Notes: generated from the letters alone by a model not told the origin. 64,000 nucleotides of DNA from Synechococcus sp. MIT S9220 (GCF_014304815.1 NZ_CP047958.1:682001-746000); one strand, 5' to 3'; counted from the stretch's first letter, positions 18,687-27,685 are shown. Made by a program: numbers and translations.

Positions 18687-19595
18687 GTGCCCCGTGTCGG
18701 ACTGATCGTCAATGACGGCAAGCAGCTGGCGGTTGATACCGCGAGCACGATTCAGTCGCGTCTGGAGCGGGGCGGTCACGAGGTCATCCGCGCCAGCAGC
18801 TCAGGCGGGATGGTGGGTTTCGCCAATCCTGATCAGCACCTGCGCATGCTCGGGTACAACGCCTGCGTGCCGGAGGGGTTTGATCAATCGATGGTGCTGG
18901 CCATCGTGCTGGGTGGCGATGGCACGGTGTTGTCCGCAGCGCGTCAAACCGCTCCTGTGGGAGTGCCGATTCTCACCATCAATACAGGCCATCTCGGCTT
19001 CCTGGCCGAGGCCTATCTCGATGATCTGGATCATGCCCTGGAGCAGGTGCTCACCCAGCAGTGGACGATCGAAGAGCGGGCCAATCTGGTGGTGAGTGTG
19101 ATGCGCGGCGATCAGCGTCGCTGGGAAGCGTTGTCACTCAATGAGATGGCGTTGCACCGAGAACCGCTCACAAGCATGTGTCACTTCGAGATCGCCATCG
19201 GACGCCATGCTCCGGTGGATATCTCCGCCGATGGGGTGATTCTGTCGACCCCAACGGGTTCCACGGCCTATGCCCTGAGTGCCGGTGGTCCGGTGATCAC
19301 ACCGGATTGTCCGGTGCTGCAGCTCACGCCGATCGCTCCCCATTCCCTGGCGTCCAGAGCGCTGGTGTTCAGTGATGCTGAGCCAGTCACTGTCTTTCCG
19401 GCCACACCGGAACGCCTGATGATGGTGGTGGATGGCTGTGCAGGTTGTTATGTGTGGCCGGAGGATCGCGTGTTGATTCGCCGCAGTGATCATCCCGTTC
19501 GCTTTGTGCGTCTCAGGGACCATGAGTTTTTCCAGGTTCTGCGCAACAAGCTGGGCTGGGGGCTGCCCCATGTGGCTAAACCCGACCGGCCATGA
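18687..19595 (+). CDS. nadK: NAD kinase
   Basis: A 302-residue protein from GTG 18687. [11 protein letters not shown] (phosphate-binding), [18 protein letters not shown] and [15 protein letters not shown] are the NAD kinase signatures. It phosphorylates NAD+ to NADP+, the electron acceptor of photosynthetic electron transport. The stop overlaps the next gene's ATG by four bases, so the kinase and the regulator are translationally linked. Confidence 0.95.
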   Translation: MPRVGLIVNDGKQLAVDTASTIQSRLERGGHEVIRASSSGGMVGFANPDQHLRMLGYNACVPEGFDQSMVLAIVLGGDGTVLSAARQTAPVGVPILTINTGHLGFLAEAYLDDLDHALEQVLTQQWTIEERANLVVSVMRGDQRRWEALSLNEMALHREPLTSMCHFEIAIGRHAPVDISADGVILSTPTGSTAYALSAGGPVITPDCPVLQLTPIAPHSLASRALVFSDAEPVTVFPATPERLMMVVDGCAGCYVWPEDRVLIRRSDHPVRFVRLRDHEFFQVLRNKLGWGLPHVAKPDRP

Positions 19596-20311
19596 CCGCT
19601 ACGTATGGCTCCATGGCAGGCAGCGTTGATGATGCTGTTGTGTTGCTGGTTGGCGGCGAGGCAGCAGCACTGGCGGAACGCCTGAGGGCTTCGGGATACG
19701 CCCCGATCGACTGGACCGGTGGTGAGGAAAGCGGTCTGGCTGCTGGCTCCAATCGAGCTCCGGTTGCAGCGATCCTGGCCAGCGACCAGGGATCAACGGT
19801 TCTCGAGCTGCGCTCTTGTTTTGGTTCTCTGCCGATTCTGATCGGAGTGAGCGAAGACAGCATTGCCGCCCGAGAGTTGGTGTTGGCTTCTGGTGCAGAT
19901 GATTTCTGGTTCACCCGCAGTGCACCAAGCGATTTGCTGCAGCGGTTGCGCTTGCATCTCTCGATTCAATCCCGTAGTTCATTAAGACCTCCGCTTCTGC
20001 AGCTCGCTGATCTCAGCGTGGATCTCAGTTGCAGGCAGGTGCGTCGAGGTGCGCGCTCACTGCTCCTCACGGCCAGAGAATATGCGCTGTTGGTGCTGCT
20101 GCTCGAGGAGCGGGGCAGGGTTGTCAGCAGAGAACGCATCCTTCGAGATGTCTGGAAGGATGAACAGGGTTCCTCCAGCAACGTGATCGAGGTGTATGTG
20201 CGTTATCTGCGCCAGAAACTCGAGGAAGATGGCGAGCCTCGTTTGATTCATACGATCCGCGGTCGTGGCTATTGCCTCAACGACGGGGTGCCGAGCCTGC
20301 GGTCGAGTTGA
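19592..20311 (+). CDS. OmpR-like winged-helix regulator with degenerate receiver
   Basis: A 239-residue protein. The C-terminal half is a normal OmpR/PhoB winged helix ([20 protein letters not shown], then [17 protein letters not shown] and [11 protein letters not shown]). The N-terminal half keeps the receiver outline ([12 protein letters not shown]) but has lost the phosphorylation pocket. The acidic pair becomes GG at 21-22, the phospho-acceptor Asp aligns with A63, and the conserved Lys aligns with T108. It therefore probably works without phosphorylation. It overlaps nadK by ATGA and touches the DUF192 gene. Confidence 0.88.
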   Translation: MTATYGSMAGSVDDAVVLLVGGEAAALAERLRASGYAPIDWTGGEESGLAAGSNRAPVAAILASDQGSTVLELRSCFGSLPILIGVSEDSIAARELVLASGADDFWFTRSAPSDLLQRLRLHLSIQSRSSLRPPLLQLADLSVDLSCRQVRRGARSLLLTAREYALLVLLLEERGRVVSRERILRDVWKDEQGSSSNVIEVYVRYLRQKLEEDGEPRLIHTIRGRGYCLNDGVPSLRSS

Positions 20312-20751
20312 TGGACCAGCCACCACTGCCTCCCCAGACCTTGCCGATCGAAGCGCGTTGGTGCCTTGACCAGCATCCTCAGCCTTGTATCGCTCTTGAG
20401 GTTGCTGACCAGCCTGATGAGCAGCAGCGGGGCTTGATGCAACGCCCAGCCCTGCCGCCGCTGCGAGGTATGTGGTTTCCGGCCCGACCCTCTCGGCCGA
20501 TGCGTTTCTGGATGCTGCACACGCTCGCGCCTTTGGACATGCTGTTTATCCGTGACGGCAGGGTGCTCGATATCGCAGCCAATGTGCCGGTGTGCGCGGC
20601 ATTGCCCTGTCCCTCTTACTGGGCTGACGCAGATGGCAATGGCCGCGCTGACTTTGTTGATGGCGTGATTGAGCTTGGTGCGGGGGAAGCTCTGCGCTTA
20701 GAGATTCAACCCGGTGATCCAGCCACAATTGAATCAAACGTTGCAAAATAA
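20311..20751 (+). CDS. DUF192 protein
   Basis: A 146-residue protein with VADQPDEQQRGLMQRPALPP, MWFPARPSRPMRFWMLHTLAPLD, FIRDGRV and VIELGAGEALRL. These segments define DUF192, a small beta-rich family. No obvious signal peptide is present, although many relatives are exported. Function is unknown. It begins inside the stop codon of the preceding regulator (TGATG), so the three genes nadK, regulator and DUF192 are a coupled unit. Confidence 0.85.
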   Translation: MDQPPLPPQTLPIEARWCLDQHPQPCIALEVADQPDEQQRGLMQRPALPPLRGMWFPARPSRPMRFWMLHTLAPLDMLFIRDGRVLDIAANVPVCAALPCPSYWADADGNGRADFVDGVIELGAGEALRLEIQPGDPATIESNVAK

Positions 20752-20967
20752 CATCGTGGTTTTGAAGTCGACTTTTCAAAGCTGTGCAAAGTGATGAACT
20801 ATGTGTTGCTCTGAATTGTTGATTGATGATTACTTGGTGAGGTGTTGATGATCTTGCTGATTGTTCTTCGCTTAAGCAGGATCCGATCAATCGCCTGTGC
20901 TTTTGTTTTTAGATTGTGCGGCTTTGGCCGTGCAAGGCTATGTTGAATTGATCAAGAGTCGTATAAA

Positions 20968-21315
20968 ATGATCTCCTGTTATCTGCAGAAGCTTGTTGGT
21001 CAAGTCAGGTTAAAACCCAATGAAGAGTGGCTTCGACTCAAGGATGTGATTGAGTTTGGTGGTGATGCTGGATTAGAAGTCTGGCTCAAGGAAGTCGCAT
21101 CTCTCGCCTCTGATCTTGAAAGTAATTTTGAATTTGCATCCAAAGGGAAGAAAACCAAGTATTGCCTCAAAAAAGTTCAAGCCCTTGAAGACCGCTATCG
21201 AAGACAGGCTGCTGCTTATAAAAAGGCAATCGATGTTGGCCTGATTCATGACAACAAGTTGCCAAGGCTTTACAGCTCAAATATGACCTGGCTGATCAAT
21301 CGTTACGCGCTCTAG
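20968..21315 (+). CDS. Hypothetical protein, 115 aa
   Basis: Not recognised. The product is soluble and helical, with a basic second half (FASKGKKTKYCLKKVQALEDRYRRQAAAYKKAI) suggestive of a coiled coil. The local sequence is visibly richer in A and T than the upstream core genes. It is the first gene of the small-gene strip between the DUF192 gene and cobL. Confidence 0.55.
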   Translation: MISCYLQKLVGQVRLKPNEEWLRLKDVIEFGGDAGLEVWLKEVASLASDLESNFEFASKGKKTKYCLKKVQALEDRYRRQAAAYKKAIDVGLIHDNKLPRLYSSNMTWLINRYAL

Positions 21316-21453
21316 CGATGGTGTGCTTTGTCGATCGACACCTTGATTGATCGCAATTAAAGGCAGGACTGCTTCATGTGATCTGGTCTGTTGTGATAAA
21401 TCATGCCAGCGAGGCTTGCCGTCCGAGCAAGTATCTGCCAAAGCGACAAAGTT

Positions 21454-21648
21454 ATGACATCTCCTGTGTCATCCTTTTTCTACGAAGCAGATGATCGTTA
21501 TTGTCGTGAAGTTGAGCAATGGTGGCAAGAAAGGATTCGATATTTGATCAGCAACGGTCAGGCTTATGACGCTGCAGCTCTCTTTGAGGATTTTGAGCTT
21601 GAGCGGAAATTGACCATTGTGAAGCCTGAGAGTGATGAAGTCAGGTGA
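21454..21648 (+). CDS. Hypothetical protein, 64 aa
   Basis: From ATG 21454 the product reads MTSPVSSFFYEADDRYCREVEQ and continues through a helical, acidic body (YLISNGQAYDAAALFEDFELERK). The frame is open from ATG 21403, but the added residues look random. I recognise no family. The composition and codon pattern look coding. Confidence 0.55.
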   Translation: MTSPVSSFFYEADDRYCREVEQWWQERIRYLISNGQAYDAAALFEDFELERKLTIVKPESDEVR

Positions 21649-21696
21649 TTATTCCATGTTGAATGATTGATGATTCCGATTGAGATCGTTTGCGGG

Positions 21697-21948
21697 TCAG
21701 GGGATCTCTTCTGCTCCGCCATTGCAGAAGTTGACTGATCGGTTCATCAGCTCTGTAGGGCTTATGCCTTCGCGCCAACCTTTGAGCTGATGGAAGCGAT
21801 TGTCCACGCAGTGATTCCACACCCTGGCTTGTTGAGTGATTGAGCCCATCTGAAGCAGGAACACGGCGCCACCCAAAGCAGCCAAGGTCTTGAAGACGGG
21901 CAGTTGGGGCATGGTCCCGGTCACGATCCCAATTTCCTTGCGTTCCAC
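21697..21948 (-). CDS. Hypothetical protein with N-terminal anchor, 83 aa
   Basis: A hydrophobic stretch at residues 18-35 (PVFKTLAALGGAVFLLQMG) resembles a signal anchor or signal peptide. It is followed by a polar part with two cysteines (HCVDNRFHQLKGWREGISP, then NRSVNFCNGG). MPQLPVF at residue 13 is a possible later start. I cannot name a family. It lies just downstream of the DUF1651 gene on the same strand. Confidence 0.55.
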   Translation of the reverse strand: MERKEIGIVTGTMPQLPVFKTLAALGGAVFLLQMGSITQQARVWNHCVDNRFHQLKGWREGISPTELMNRSVNFCNGGAEEIP

Positions 21949-21965
21949 AGGCGTCCTTCACTGGT

Positions 21966-22193
21966 TTACCAGGCTGGCTCAGTGGCGGTCCAGCCGTACT
22001 CCTTGAGCTGGAACCACAGGGCAACAGCGTCCTCGTATCGCATGCTTCGTCGGCTCTTCAGAAGCGCCGCCTCGTCGCCTGGCATGGGTCTGCCGTTGTC
22101 AACAACCACTCCTGCGTTGAGTGCCCAGGCCTTTGGGTCTCTGCGAAATCTTGCATACCAGTATCCCTTTGGATCCTTCAGCCATCCATCCAT
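21966..22193 (-). CDS. DUF1651 protein, copy 1
   Basis: A 75-residue protein of the picocyanobacterial DUF1651 family. It starts with WLKDPKGYWYARF, has a central VVVDNGRPMPGDEAALLKSR, and the hallmark KSRRSMRYEDAVALWFQL before a GWT end. It shares this pattern with the copy at 59335. Function is unknown; the basic KSRRxMRYEDA helix could bind nucleic acid or membrane lipid. A LexA-box-like site lies 37-50 bp upstream. Confidence 0.8.
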   Translation of the reverse strand: MDGWLKDPKGYWYARFRRDPKAWALNAGVVVDNGRPMPGDEAALLKSRRSMRYEDAVALWFQLKEYGWTATEPAW

Positions 22194-22835
22194 CGCTCGA
22201 CTTTGCCAGCACTGAGAACCAAGCCTAGTAGTGCATGCGTACTATGCCAAGTCGTTGCCGGCTATTCAGGGGTGTAGATGCGCCCTAGGAGGATCCTGGA
22301 CGCCAATTTGACTCGAAAAGAATCAGTCCAGTGGCCTTTGTCAGCCATCGAGATGACCTCTTTGATGAAATGGGTGTTTGCCTCTCTCTTTGTCATCTCT
22401 GCTGCTGCAGCTCACATTCGTCTTACACGAGGTTCTGTTGCGTCTTCAAGGGCTAGATCTCAATGTTGTTCTTGTTGTGCTTTAAGGGGGCCTGTGCGGA
22501 CTCATAGCAATCTTCCAAGGCCACGAAAAGATCCTTGTAGAGGTTAAACAGGGTTCAGAAGACAAAGAACTTCATCAACTCATCGTCGCTCTTTGATCCA
22601 TGGCGGTTCTAGTCCTCGTTGGCTGAGCAAGCGATTCACTGAAAAGCTGAGTTGCCTTGTTAGTCCTTGGCTAACAGCGCAATTCAGCGGGTTTCATCCA
22701 AAGAATGCCTTGCATGTTCCGTCGTCTTTCAGCATTCACTGCAGCAACGCTCGCTGTCCTGCCAGGGGACTGTGCCTCCGGCTCGGCATTGATCGCAAGA
22801 CGCGCTATGAAAGGGAGAATGCACAGATTCTGCGA
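22194..22835. other. Gap with scrambled, apparently broken coding remnants
   Basis: No intact gene is convincing in these 642 bp. A frame from 22344 starts with a signal-like MTSLMKWVFASLFVISAAAA. A shifted frame then reads LLRLQGLDLNVVLVVL, a TAA stop, and continues as GLIAIFQGHEKILVEVKQGS and a short tail to a stop near 22593. Further on, a signal-like MFRRLSAFTAATLAVLPG begins near 22714 but has no sensible continuation. This looks like decayed small genes. Confidence 0.4.
22230..22243 (-). promoter_or_regulatory. Possible LexA-box-like site upstream of DUF1651 copy 1
   Basis: On the minus strand the 14 bases read AGTACGCATGCACT. This differs at one position from the cyanobacterial LexA consensus as I remember it (RGTACNNNDGTWCB). 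It could be chance. Confidence 0.2.
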
Positions 22836-23234
22836 ATGGCTAAACAGCAAAAACCAGCTCCGAAGTGGTTGGTCTGGGAGAACTATCCAAATGTTCTGAA
22901 CTATGTCATCGCAATATTGTTCATAGCATTCGCGGTCGTAGCGTTTGTCCCAAATGGTGTTGATTGGAGCTTCATCCCATTTCTAGTTCTTATGGCAGTC
23001 ATCTTTATCAAAAGAGGGATCGATAAAAAGGCATGGGAGTTGGGAGACAAGTTAGTGATGCCTGTCCTTTGCTTCACCTTTGTCGTTGGTTTTATTGATG
23101 GGTTGATGACGAATGCTGGCGCTTCAACGCTTTGGTACAATGGAGGATTGGCAGCATTATGTGTCTCGCTAAGTGTTAATGAGCTTTACTTAAAGCCTAG
23201 GCGTTCTGCCTTGAAGGGAGAATTGGATCGGTAA
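22836..23234 (+). CDS. Hypothetical integral membrane protein, 132 aa
   Basis: From ATG 22836 (MAKQQKPAPKWLVWENYP) the product has four hydrophobic helices: VIAILFIAFAVVAFV, FIPFLVLMAVIFI, VMPVLCFTFVVGFI and LAALCVSLSVNELYL. The frame is open far upstream, but that part does not look like protein. No family recognised. It stands alone in the AT-richer strip. Confidence 0.6.
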   Translation: MAKQQKPAPKWLVWENYPNVLNYVIAILFIAFAVVAFVPNGVDWSFIPFLVLMAVIFIKRGIDKKAWELGDKLVMPVLCFTFVVGFIDGLMTNAGASTLWYNGGLAALCVSLSVNELYLKPRRSALKGELDR

Positions 23235-23445
23235 AGCCATCAAGGATCTCAGAGCGCTTTTGCTGATGACAGTTTGCTTTCGGGTTTCGCATGCGTGTGT
23301 CTAGTAGGCGACAATATTAGCCGAATTATTTTGTATCAATGAAATTGTAGTGTATTAAGTTGTCGTGCCGTCTGGTGTCGTTGCTGGCACCATTCAATCT
23401 ACAGAAGAGCGGCTAGAGCATGCAGCAAAATGCTGGCTTGATGCA

Positions 23446-23913
23446 TCAGCTCTCAGGTTCATTCAGAGCCTTTTCAAACACTGAACCATCCACATCCACG
23501 CAATTCCCTTGTATATCAATCTCAGTTGAAATCATTCCAAATGCAATGGCTGAGACCTTGGATCTCAATTGACCTGCTGGTTGAAACTCAAGATTAATCT
23601 CTCCATTGGCTTCCAAAGCCTCGTTTTTATCGAGCATCTTTGCGCTTAGGACACCGCCAGAGATGGTTGCTTTATCCCACTTGTAATCTCGTTTGTTTGA
23701 AGAAGCTTTGTATGACATAAATCGATTGCCATTTTGATCGATTTTTAAGTAAACAGTCTCTGATTTGGTCTCGCCATCATTGAGAGTTTTTCCCGTGCTG
23801 ATCTCGGTGGAAGTCAGCGTCATTTCATTATCGCATTTTAAATAAATAAACTTATCGGCGAGTACTGGAGACGCTGAAAGGAGCAGAGCGCCAAGTGCTA
23901 GGAGAGATTTCAC
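23446..23913 (-). CDS. Secreted hypothetical protein, 155 aa
   Basis: A signal peptide is clear (MKSLLALGALLLSASPVLA, cleavage after ALA). The mature part is beta-rich, with one Cys early (YLKCDNEMTLTSTE) and one late (QGNCVDVDG), which could form a disulfide in the periplasm. No family is recognised. Base composition is AT-richer than the flanking core genes. Confidence 0.7.
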   Translation of the reverse strand: MKSLLALGALLLSASPVLADKFIYLKCDNEMTLTSTEISTGKTLNDGETKSETVYLKIDQNGNRFMSYKASSNKRDYKWDKATISGGVLSAKMLDKNEALEANGEINLEFQPAGQLRSKVSAIAFGMISTEIDIQGNCVDVDGSVFEKALNEPES

Positions 23914-24016
23914 GGATAGATGCTTTATTTCTAAACGCTAGCAATATCTCGAATTCGTACCAGTAAGGCTCTGCCTTCTTTTGCAGATTAACGCTGCCAC
24001 TATATGTGCGCTGTTT

Positions 24017-24139
24017 TCATCCAAAGAATCCCTTGGATTGCAAAAACAGCCCGACGGCCAGCAGAGGACCGAATCCAGCGATCAGCAGCGTGATTTTCAT
24101 CCGCAGGGGTGACACCTGCTTCTCCTTCTGCACCGGCAT
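24017..24139 (-). CDS. 40-residue membrane miniprotein upstream of nothing obvious
   Basis: Minus-strand ATG 24139 opens a 41-codon frame: MPVQKEKQVSPLRMK, a membrane helix ITLLIAGFGPLLAVGLFL, then QSKGFFG. A basic cytoplasmic head followed by one helix and a short tail is a typical small thylakoid or inner-membrane protein. It lies immediately downstream of cobL on the same strand, with a gap of 33 bp. The family is not recognised. Confidence 0.6.
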   Translation of the reverse strand: MPVQKEKQVSPLRMKITLLIAGFGPLLAVGLFLQSKGFFG

Positions 24140-24172
24140 TGATCAAGATCGGAATTGCCTTGATTCTGCAGG

Positions 24173-25423
24173 TCAGCCTTGGGCTTTGGTGCCACTGAGA
24201 ATGAAGACTGGGTTCATCGGTGCCAACCGGGTGCCATCAGCAAGAGGTTGGCCTCGATAGGCCTGTTGCTGACTGATCTGGATCGACCAGCTGGCGTTGT
24301 CCAGAAGTGGTCGCAACTCCGCCAGTGCTTCCACGTTGGCCATGGGAATCACCACCACCCCGCCCGGGTTCATGCGATCGATCACAGCCTGGAGCAGCTG
24401 AGCTCGTTGCCGACCGCCGCCGCCAAGCAGCACGCGATCAGGTGTCGGCATCTGATCAAGAACAGACAGGGCTTTGGCTTCGATCACATCTGCGGGCTTC
24501 ACACCCAAGCGCCTGGCATTGGCTTGAATCAGCGTGCCGCCGCCGCTTCGTTGTTCCACCGCAAACAATTGCAGTTGCGGTCTCAGCCGCAAGGCTTCCA
24601 GGCCCACGCTGCCGGTGCCGGCTCCTAGATCCCAGAGAACTCCTTGTTGCGGCAGCCGGAGATCAGCCAGCAGCTGGATTCTCACTTCTCGCTTGGTCAT
24701 CAGCCCAGGACGGTCCTGATGTTGCAGAAACAGGCCGTCGTCCAGTCCGAACAGGGGCAAAAGGTCTTGAGTCGGATCGCTGGGAGGCTCCGCCAACAGC
24801 ACAACCAGGTGCAACGGATTGAGATCTGTGGGCACCGGCTTGGCTGAACTCAGGCATTGGACGCGCTCATCACCATGGCCCAGTGCTTCAAACAGCCAGA
24901 GCGCATAACTGGCCTCCAGCCCGCTGCTTCTGAGGATGCCTCGTACGTCGTCGACGCCGCCGCGGCTGGGATCCGTGAGTACAGCCAGGGCTGATGGGCG
25001 TTGCTGCAGCCGTTGGATCAGTGGAGCTGAATCGCGCCCATGCAGGCTGATCCATTCCGCGTTCTGCCAGGGCCTACCCAGCCGTGCAAAAGCCAGTTGC
25101 AGTGACGAAGGGCCGGGATGAAAGCGCAGATTCTCTCGCCCCAGGCGTTCGATCAGGACCCTGCCGACGCCGAACCAGAGCGGATCGCCACTGGCAAGCA
25201 CCACGCCCCGTTGGTTGGAGTTGAGATCGCTCAGGCGTTTGCAGAGGCTGATCGGATCGTCGCTGTTGATGCACCTTGTTGAGCAGCGACCCTCTAGCCA
25301 CTGCTGCAGTGTCGGTTGCATCCTTTGCGGTGCAGCGACTAGATCGGCTTGTCGCACCAAGGCCTGGAGGGCTTCAGGGAGTGAGGCAGGGGCACCGGCG
25401 TCGGTGCCGATCACATCAATCAT
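24173..25423 (-). CDS. cobL: Precorrin-6Y C5,15-methyltransferase (CbiE-CbiT fusion)
   Basis: A 416-residue two-domain protein. Residues 1 to about 190 form the CbiE tetrapyrrole methylase part (GTDAGAPASLPEAL, VVLASGDPLWFGVGR, FHPGPSSLQLAFARLG, HGRD). From about 230 the CbiT part begins, with SAM motif LWDLGAGTGSVGLEA and PDRVLLGGGG. It methylates C5 and C15 and decarboxylates the acetate chain in cobalamin or pseudocobalamin synthesis. No other corrin gene is in this window. Confidence 0.93.
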   Translation of the reverse strand: MIDVIGTDAGAPASLPEALQALVRQADLVAAPQRMQPTLQQWLEGRCSTRCINSDDPISLCKRLSDLNSNQRGVVLASGDPLWFGVGRVLIERLGRENLRFHPGPSSLQLAFARLGRPWQNAEWISLHGRDSAPLIQRLQQRPSALAVLTDPSRGGVDDVRGILRSSGLEASYALWLFEALGHGDERVQCLSSAKPVPTDLNPLHLVVLLAEPPSDPTQDLLPLFGLDDGLFLQHQDRPGLMTKREVRIQLLADLRLPQQGVLWDLGAGTGSVGLEALRLRPQLQLFAVEQRSGGGTLIQANARRLGVKPADVIEAKALSVLDQMPTPDRVLLGGGGRQRAQLLQAVIDRMNPGGVVVIPMANVEALAELRPLLDNASWSIQISQQQAYRGQPLADGTRLAPMNPVFILSGTKAQG

Positions 25424-25723
25424 GGTGTCATTCTCACTCCAGCACCAAGCTCTGGCCTAGGTGAGCGTCACAGGCCCAAGCTTTTGAGATCATTTCGCTG
25501 AGATCTGTCAGGTCCGTGTGATCTCTAATGGTGTTCTGTTATCTCGTGGTCTCCAGAACCACGAATCCGATCGTCAAAACAGCGTATTGCGGCTGATTTT
25601 TATGGTTTAGGGGAGCAAATACTCAATCACTTCTCCCAGATACATTTTGGGCTTCTAGCCAGCAACAATTGATCAGGGTTGACACAAAGTTGCCTGCATC
25701 ATCGTCCCAGATTTTGTGGCGCA
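25424..25723. other. 300-bp gap between cobL and small genes
   Basis: No convincing gene. A perfect 7-bp hairpin lies at 25544-25564 (TCGTGGT / ACCACGA) without a T run. A minus-strand frame at 25623-25826 overlaps the small plus-strand gene and does not look like protein. Confidence 0.5.
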
Positions 25724-25912
25724 ATGGATCTGAGATTAATTCAATTCCTGTCTGAATGTCGCGATGAAGAGCACGAAGCGATTGATCGTTGGTTGTCGCA
25801 TGCTTTTCAGCCCGTCTCAACGACAATGGCAGCAGTGATCAGTGTTGCAAGGGGTACGACACGGCTGGCTGAGTTTCTGGGGACGACGGAATCTGCTGCC
25901 CGTCGTGCTTGA
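25724..25912 (+). CDS. Possible small protein, 62 aa
   Basis: ATG 25724 gives MDLRLIQFLSECRDEEHEAI and a helical body ending GTTRLAEFLGTTESAARRA. Acidic and Arg residues alternate as in small soluble proteins. A few bases of purine-rich sequence precede it, but there is no strong ribosome-binding site. No family recognised; it may be chance. Confidence 0.4.
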   Translation: MDLRLIQFLSECRDEEHEAIDRWLSHAFQPVSTTMAAVISVARGTTRLAEFLGTTESAARRA

Positions 25913-26085
25913 TCTTTGATTATGTGATGAATGAAAGTTGATGACTTGATAGTTGTTTGCTGAGCCACGCCTCTGGAGGTTAATTGTGGCTCTATTCTTT
26001 GCATCAATCACTACTCGCGATCGATTCATCCAATTTGGGGGCAATGCCCTGAATCCTTAAGGTCATCATTTGCGATGGACCTCGA

Positions 26086-26307
26086 ATGACCACGAGTCGG
26101 GTCGATCGGATTTCCAGCGTTCACTGGTGGTTGCCTCACAAGGATATTGGAGTGATGTTGAGACAAGCTCACTCCACGTTTAGTGATGATTTTCAGGGTG
26201 AAGAAATTCAAGACATGATGGAACAGTGGGTTGACAATGTCTGCCGACTGTCGGAAAGAGATATGCGTGATCTTCTCAGCCTGGTGAAAGAATTCACTCT
26301 GGATTAA
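26086..26307 (+). CDS. Hypothetical protein, 73 aa
   Basis: A small acidic soluble protein: MTTSRVDRISSVHWWLPHKD, then GEEIQDMMEQWVDNVCRLSE and RDMRDLLSLVKEFTLD. The helical, amphipathic C-terminal half looks like genuine protein. The family is not recognised. It stands alone between two intergenic stretches just before the DUF1254 cluster. Confidence 0.5.
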   Translation: MTTSRVDRISSVHWWLPHKDIGVMLRQAHSTFSDDFQGEEIQDMMEQWVDNVCRLSERDMRDLLSLVKEFTLD

Positions 26308-26441
26308 AAGGATTTGTTGTGGCTCATCTTTGAAGTTCAATCAGAAGGAACAAAACGTTTGATGACTTCTCAAGTGAGGCCTTGTATGGCCGGGTCTGCA
26401 AGGCATTGCTAGTCAGTCCTTAGTACATACAACAACGGTCT

Positions 26442-27554
26442 GTGAGTAAGTCATTGAGCCAGGGAGCCTCTCTTCTTTTTGCTTCAGCGATGGGATGCGC
26501 TGCCTTGACGGGTCTCAACGGCAGAGCCGACACTTTCAGGCTGGCATCGAGTGGCCAGAGCTGCCCGCAAGCGGCGATTGAGCAGACCGCCACGGCGGTG
26601 ACACCAGTTACCAAGGCCAACTATGCCTTTGCTGAAACTGAGGTGATCCTTGCTGACTACGTTCGCAAGATTGCCAAAGGCACCTGTAGTGATGGCGTGG
26701 GTGTTTTCCTTCACCAAAAGACTGCCATGGACCCTAAAGAGCGGTCCATCCTGCGCCCGAATTTCGACACGCTGTATTCCTTTGCGGTGCTGGATCTCAA
26801 CAGTCCAGCCACTGTGGTGTTGCCCGACACCGATCGCTATCAGATTCTCGAGGTCGTGGACGATGAGCACTGGATTCCGCTGATCAGTGACAAGCCCGGG
26901 AGCTACAGCCTCACTCAAGACTCCATGGGCAGTCGTTATGTGTTTGCTTTCGTGAGAACTCAGGTGAACATGCAGGATCCTGAGGATCTCAAGAAAGCAG
27001 CGGCTGTGCAGGACCAGATCAAGCTTGAGCAGAGCGAGAAGGGGGCTTTTGTTGTGGGGCACAAGTACGACATGAAACAAATTCTGGCGTTGCGTGCTGA
27101 CTACAACGCGCGACGGCAGCCGGAGGGGATCACCTCGGAAATGGCTTTTGGCAAGAAAGGTCAAATCAGCTCTGAGATGCGCAACTTCGGGGTTGCCATT
27201 GGCTGGGGTGGTCTTCCTAAGGAAGGCGCTGTTTATCCATTCCCCAAGGTTGTTGATTCGACAGAGCCTCAGACGCTGACTCTGAGAAACGTTCCGATTG
27301 ATCCGCGGGCGTTCTGGTCAGTCACTGTTTACGATAAAGATGGGTTCTCTGTCGGAGAAAAATATAATATTAACAGTGCTTTTGCCAAGAAAAATGAGCA
27401 AGGCGACTATGTGATCCATCTCGGTGGCGATAAAAGCCAGGACAATTATCTCGATATTTATCCGGGCTGGAATGCCGCTATTCGCATCTACTCGCCAACG
27501 AAGGCTTACTTTGATGGTTCTTGGACTTCTCCTCAGTTTCAACCGGAAAAGTGA
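26442..27554 (+). CDS. Exported DUF1254/DUF1214 protein, 370 aa
   Basis: Starts at GTG 26442 with a signal-like segment (LLFASAMGCAALTGLNGRA). The N-terminal part (AETEVILADYVRKIA, RPNFDTLYSFAVLDLNSP, VLPDTDRYQILEVVDDEHW) matches DUF1254. The C-terminal part (IDPRAFWSVTVYDKDGFSV, GWNAAIRIYSPTKAYFDGSW) matches DUF1214. These domains occur together in beta-rich, mostly exported proteins of unsettled function. This copy is shorter than, and clearly diverged from, the tandem pair that follows. A terminator about 100 bp downstream suggests a separate unit. Confidence 0.8.
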   Translation: MSKSLSQGASLLFASAMGCAALTGLNGRADTFRLASSGQSCPQAAIEQTATAVTPVTKANYAFAETEVILADYVRKIAKGTCSDGVGVFLHQKTAMDPKERSILRPNFDTLYSFAVLDLNSPATVVLPDTDRYQILEVVDDEHWIPLISDKPGSYSLTQDSMGSRYVFAFVRTQVNMQDPEDLKKAAAVQDQIKLEQSEKGAFVVGHKYDMKQILALRADYNARRQPEGITSEMAFGKKGQISSEMRNFGVAIGWGGLPKEGAVYPFPKVVDSTEPQTLTLRNVPIDPRAFWSVTVYDKDGFSVGEKYNINSAFAKKNEQGDYVIHLGGDKSQDNYLDIYPGWNAAIRIYSPTKAYFDGSWTSPQFQPEK

Positions 27555-27652
27555 TTGGAGTCGTAGGAGTTTGGGTTAGGTCTCTTTCTCAAGCTCCACG
27601 CTGTTTCGTCTGAGTTGGCTCCGGATTGTTCTCGGTGGAAATCAGTGGATTG

Positions 27653-27685
27653 AACGCGTGTGAGTGATGTCCGCACGCGTTTTTT
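27653..27685 (+). terminator. Rho-independent terminator after the first DUF1254 gene
   Basis: An 8-bp perfect stem (AACGCGTG / CACGCGTT) with a 13-base loop is followed by five or more T residues. Confidence 0.8.
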
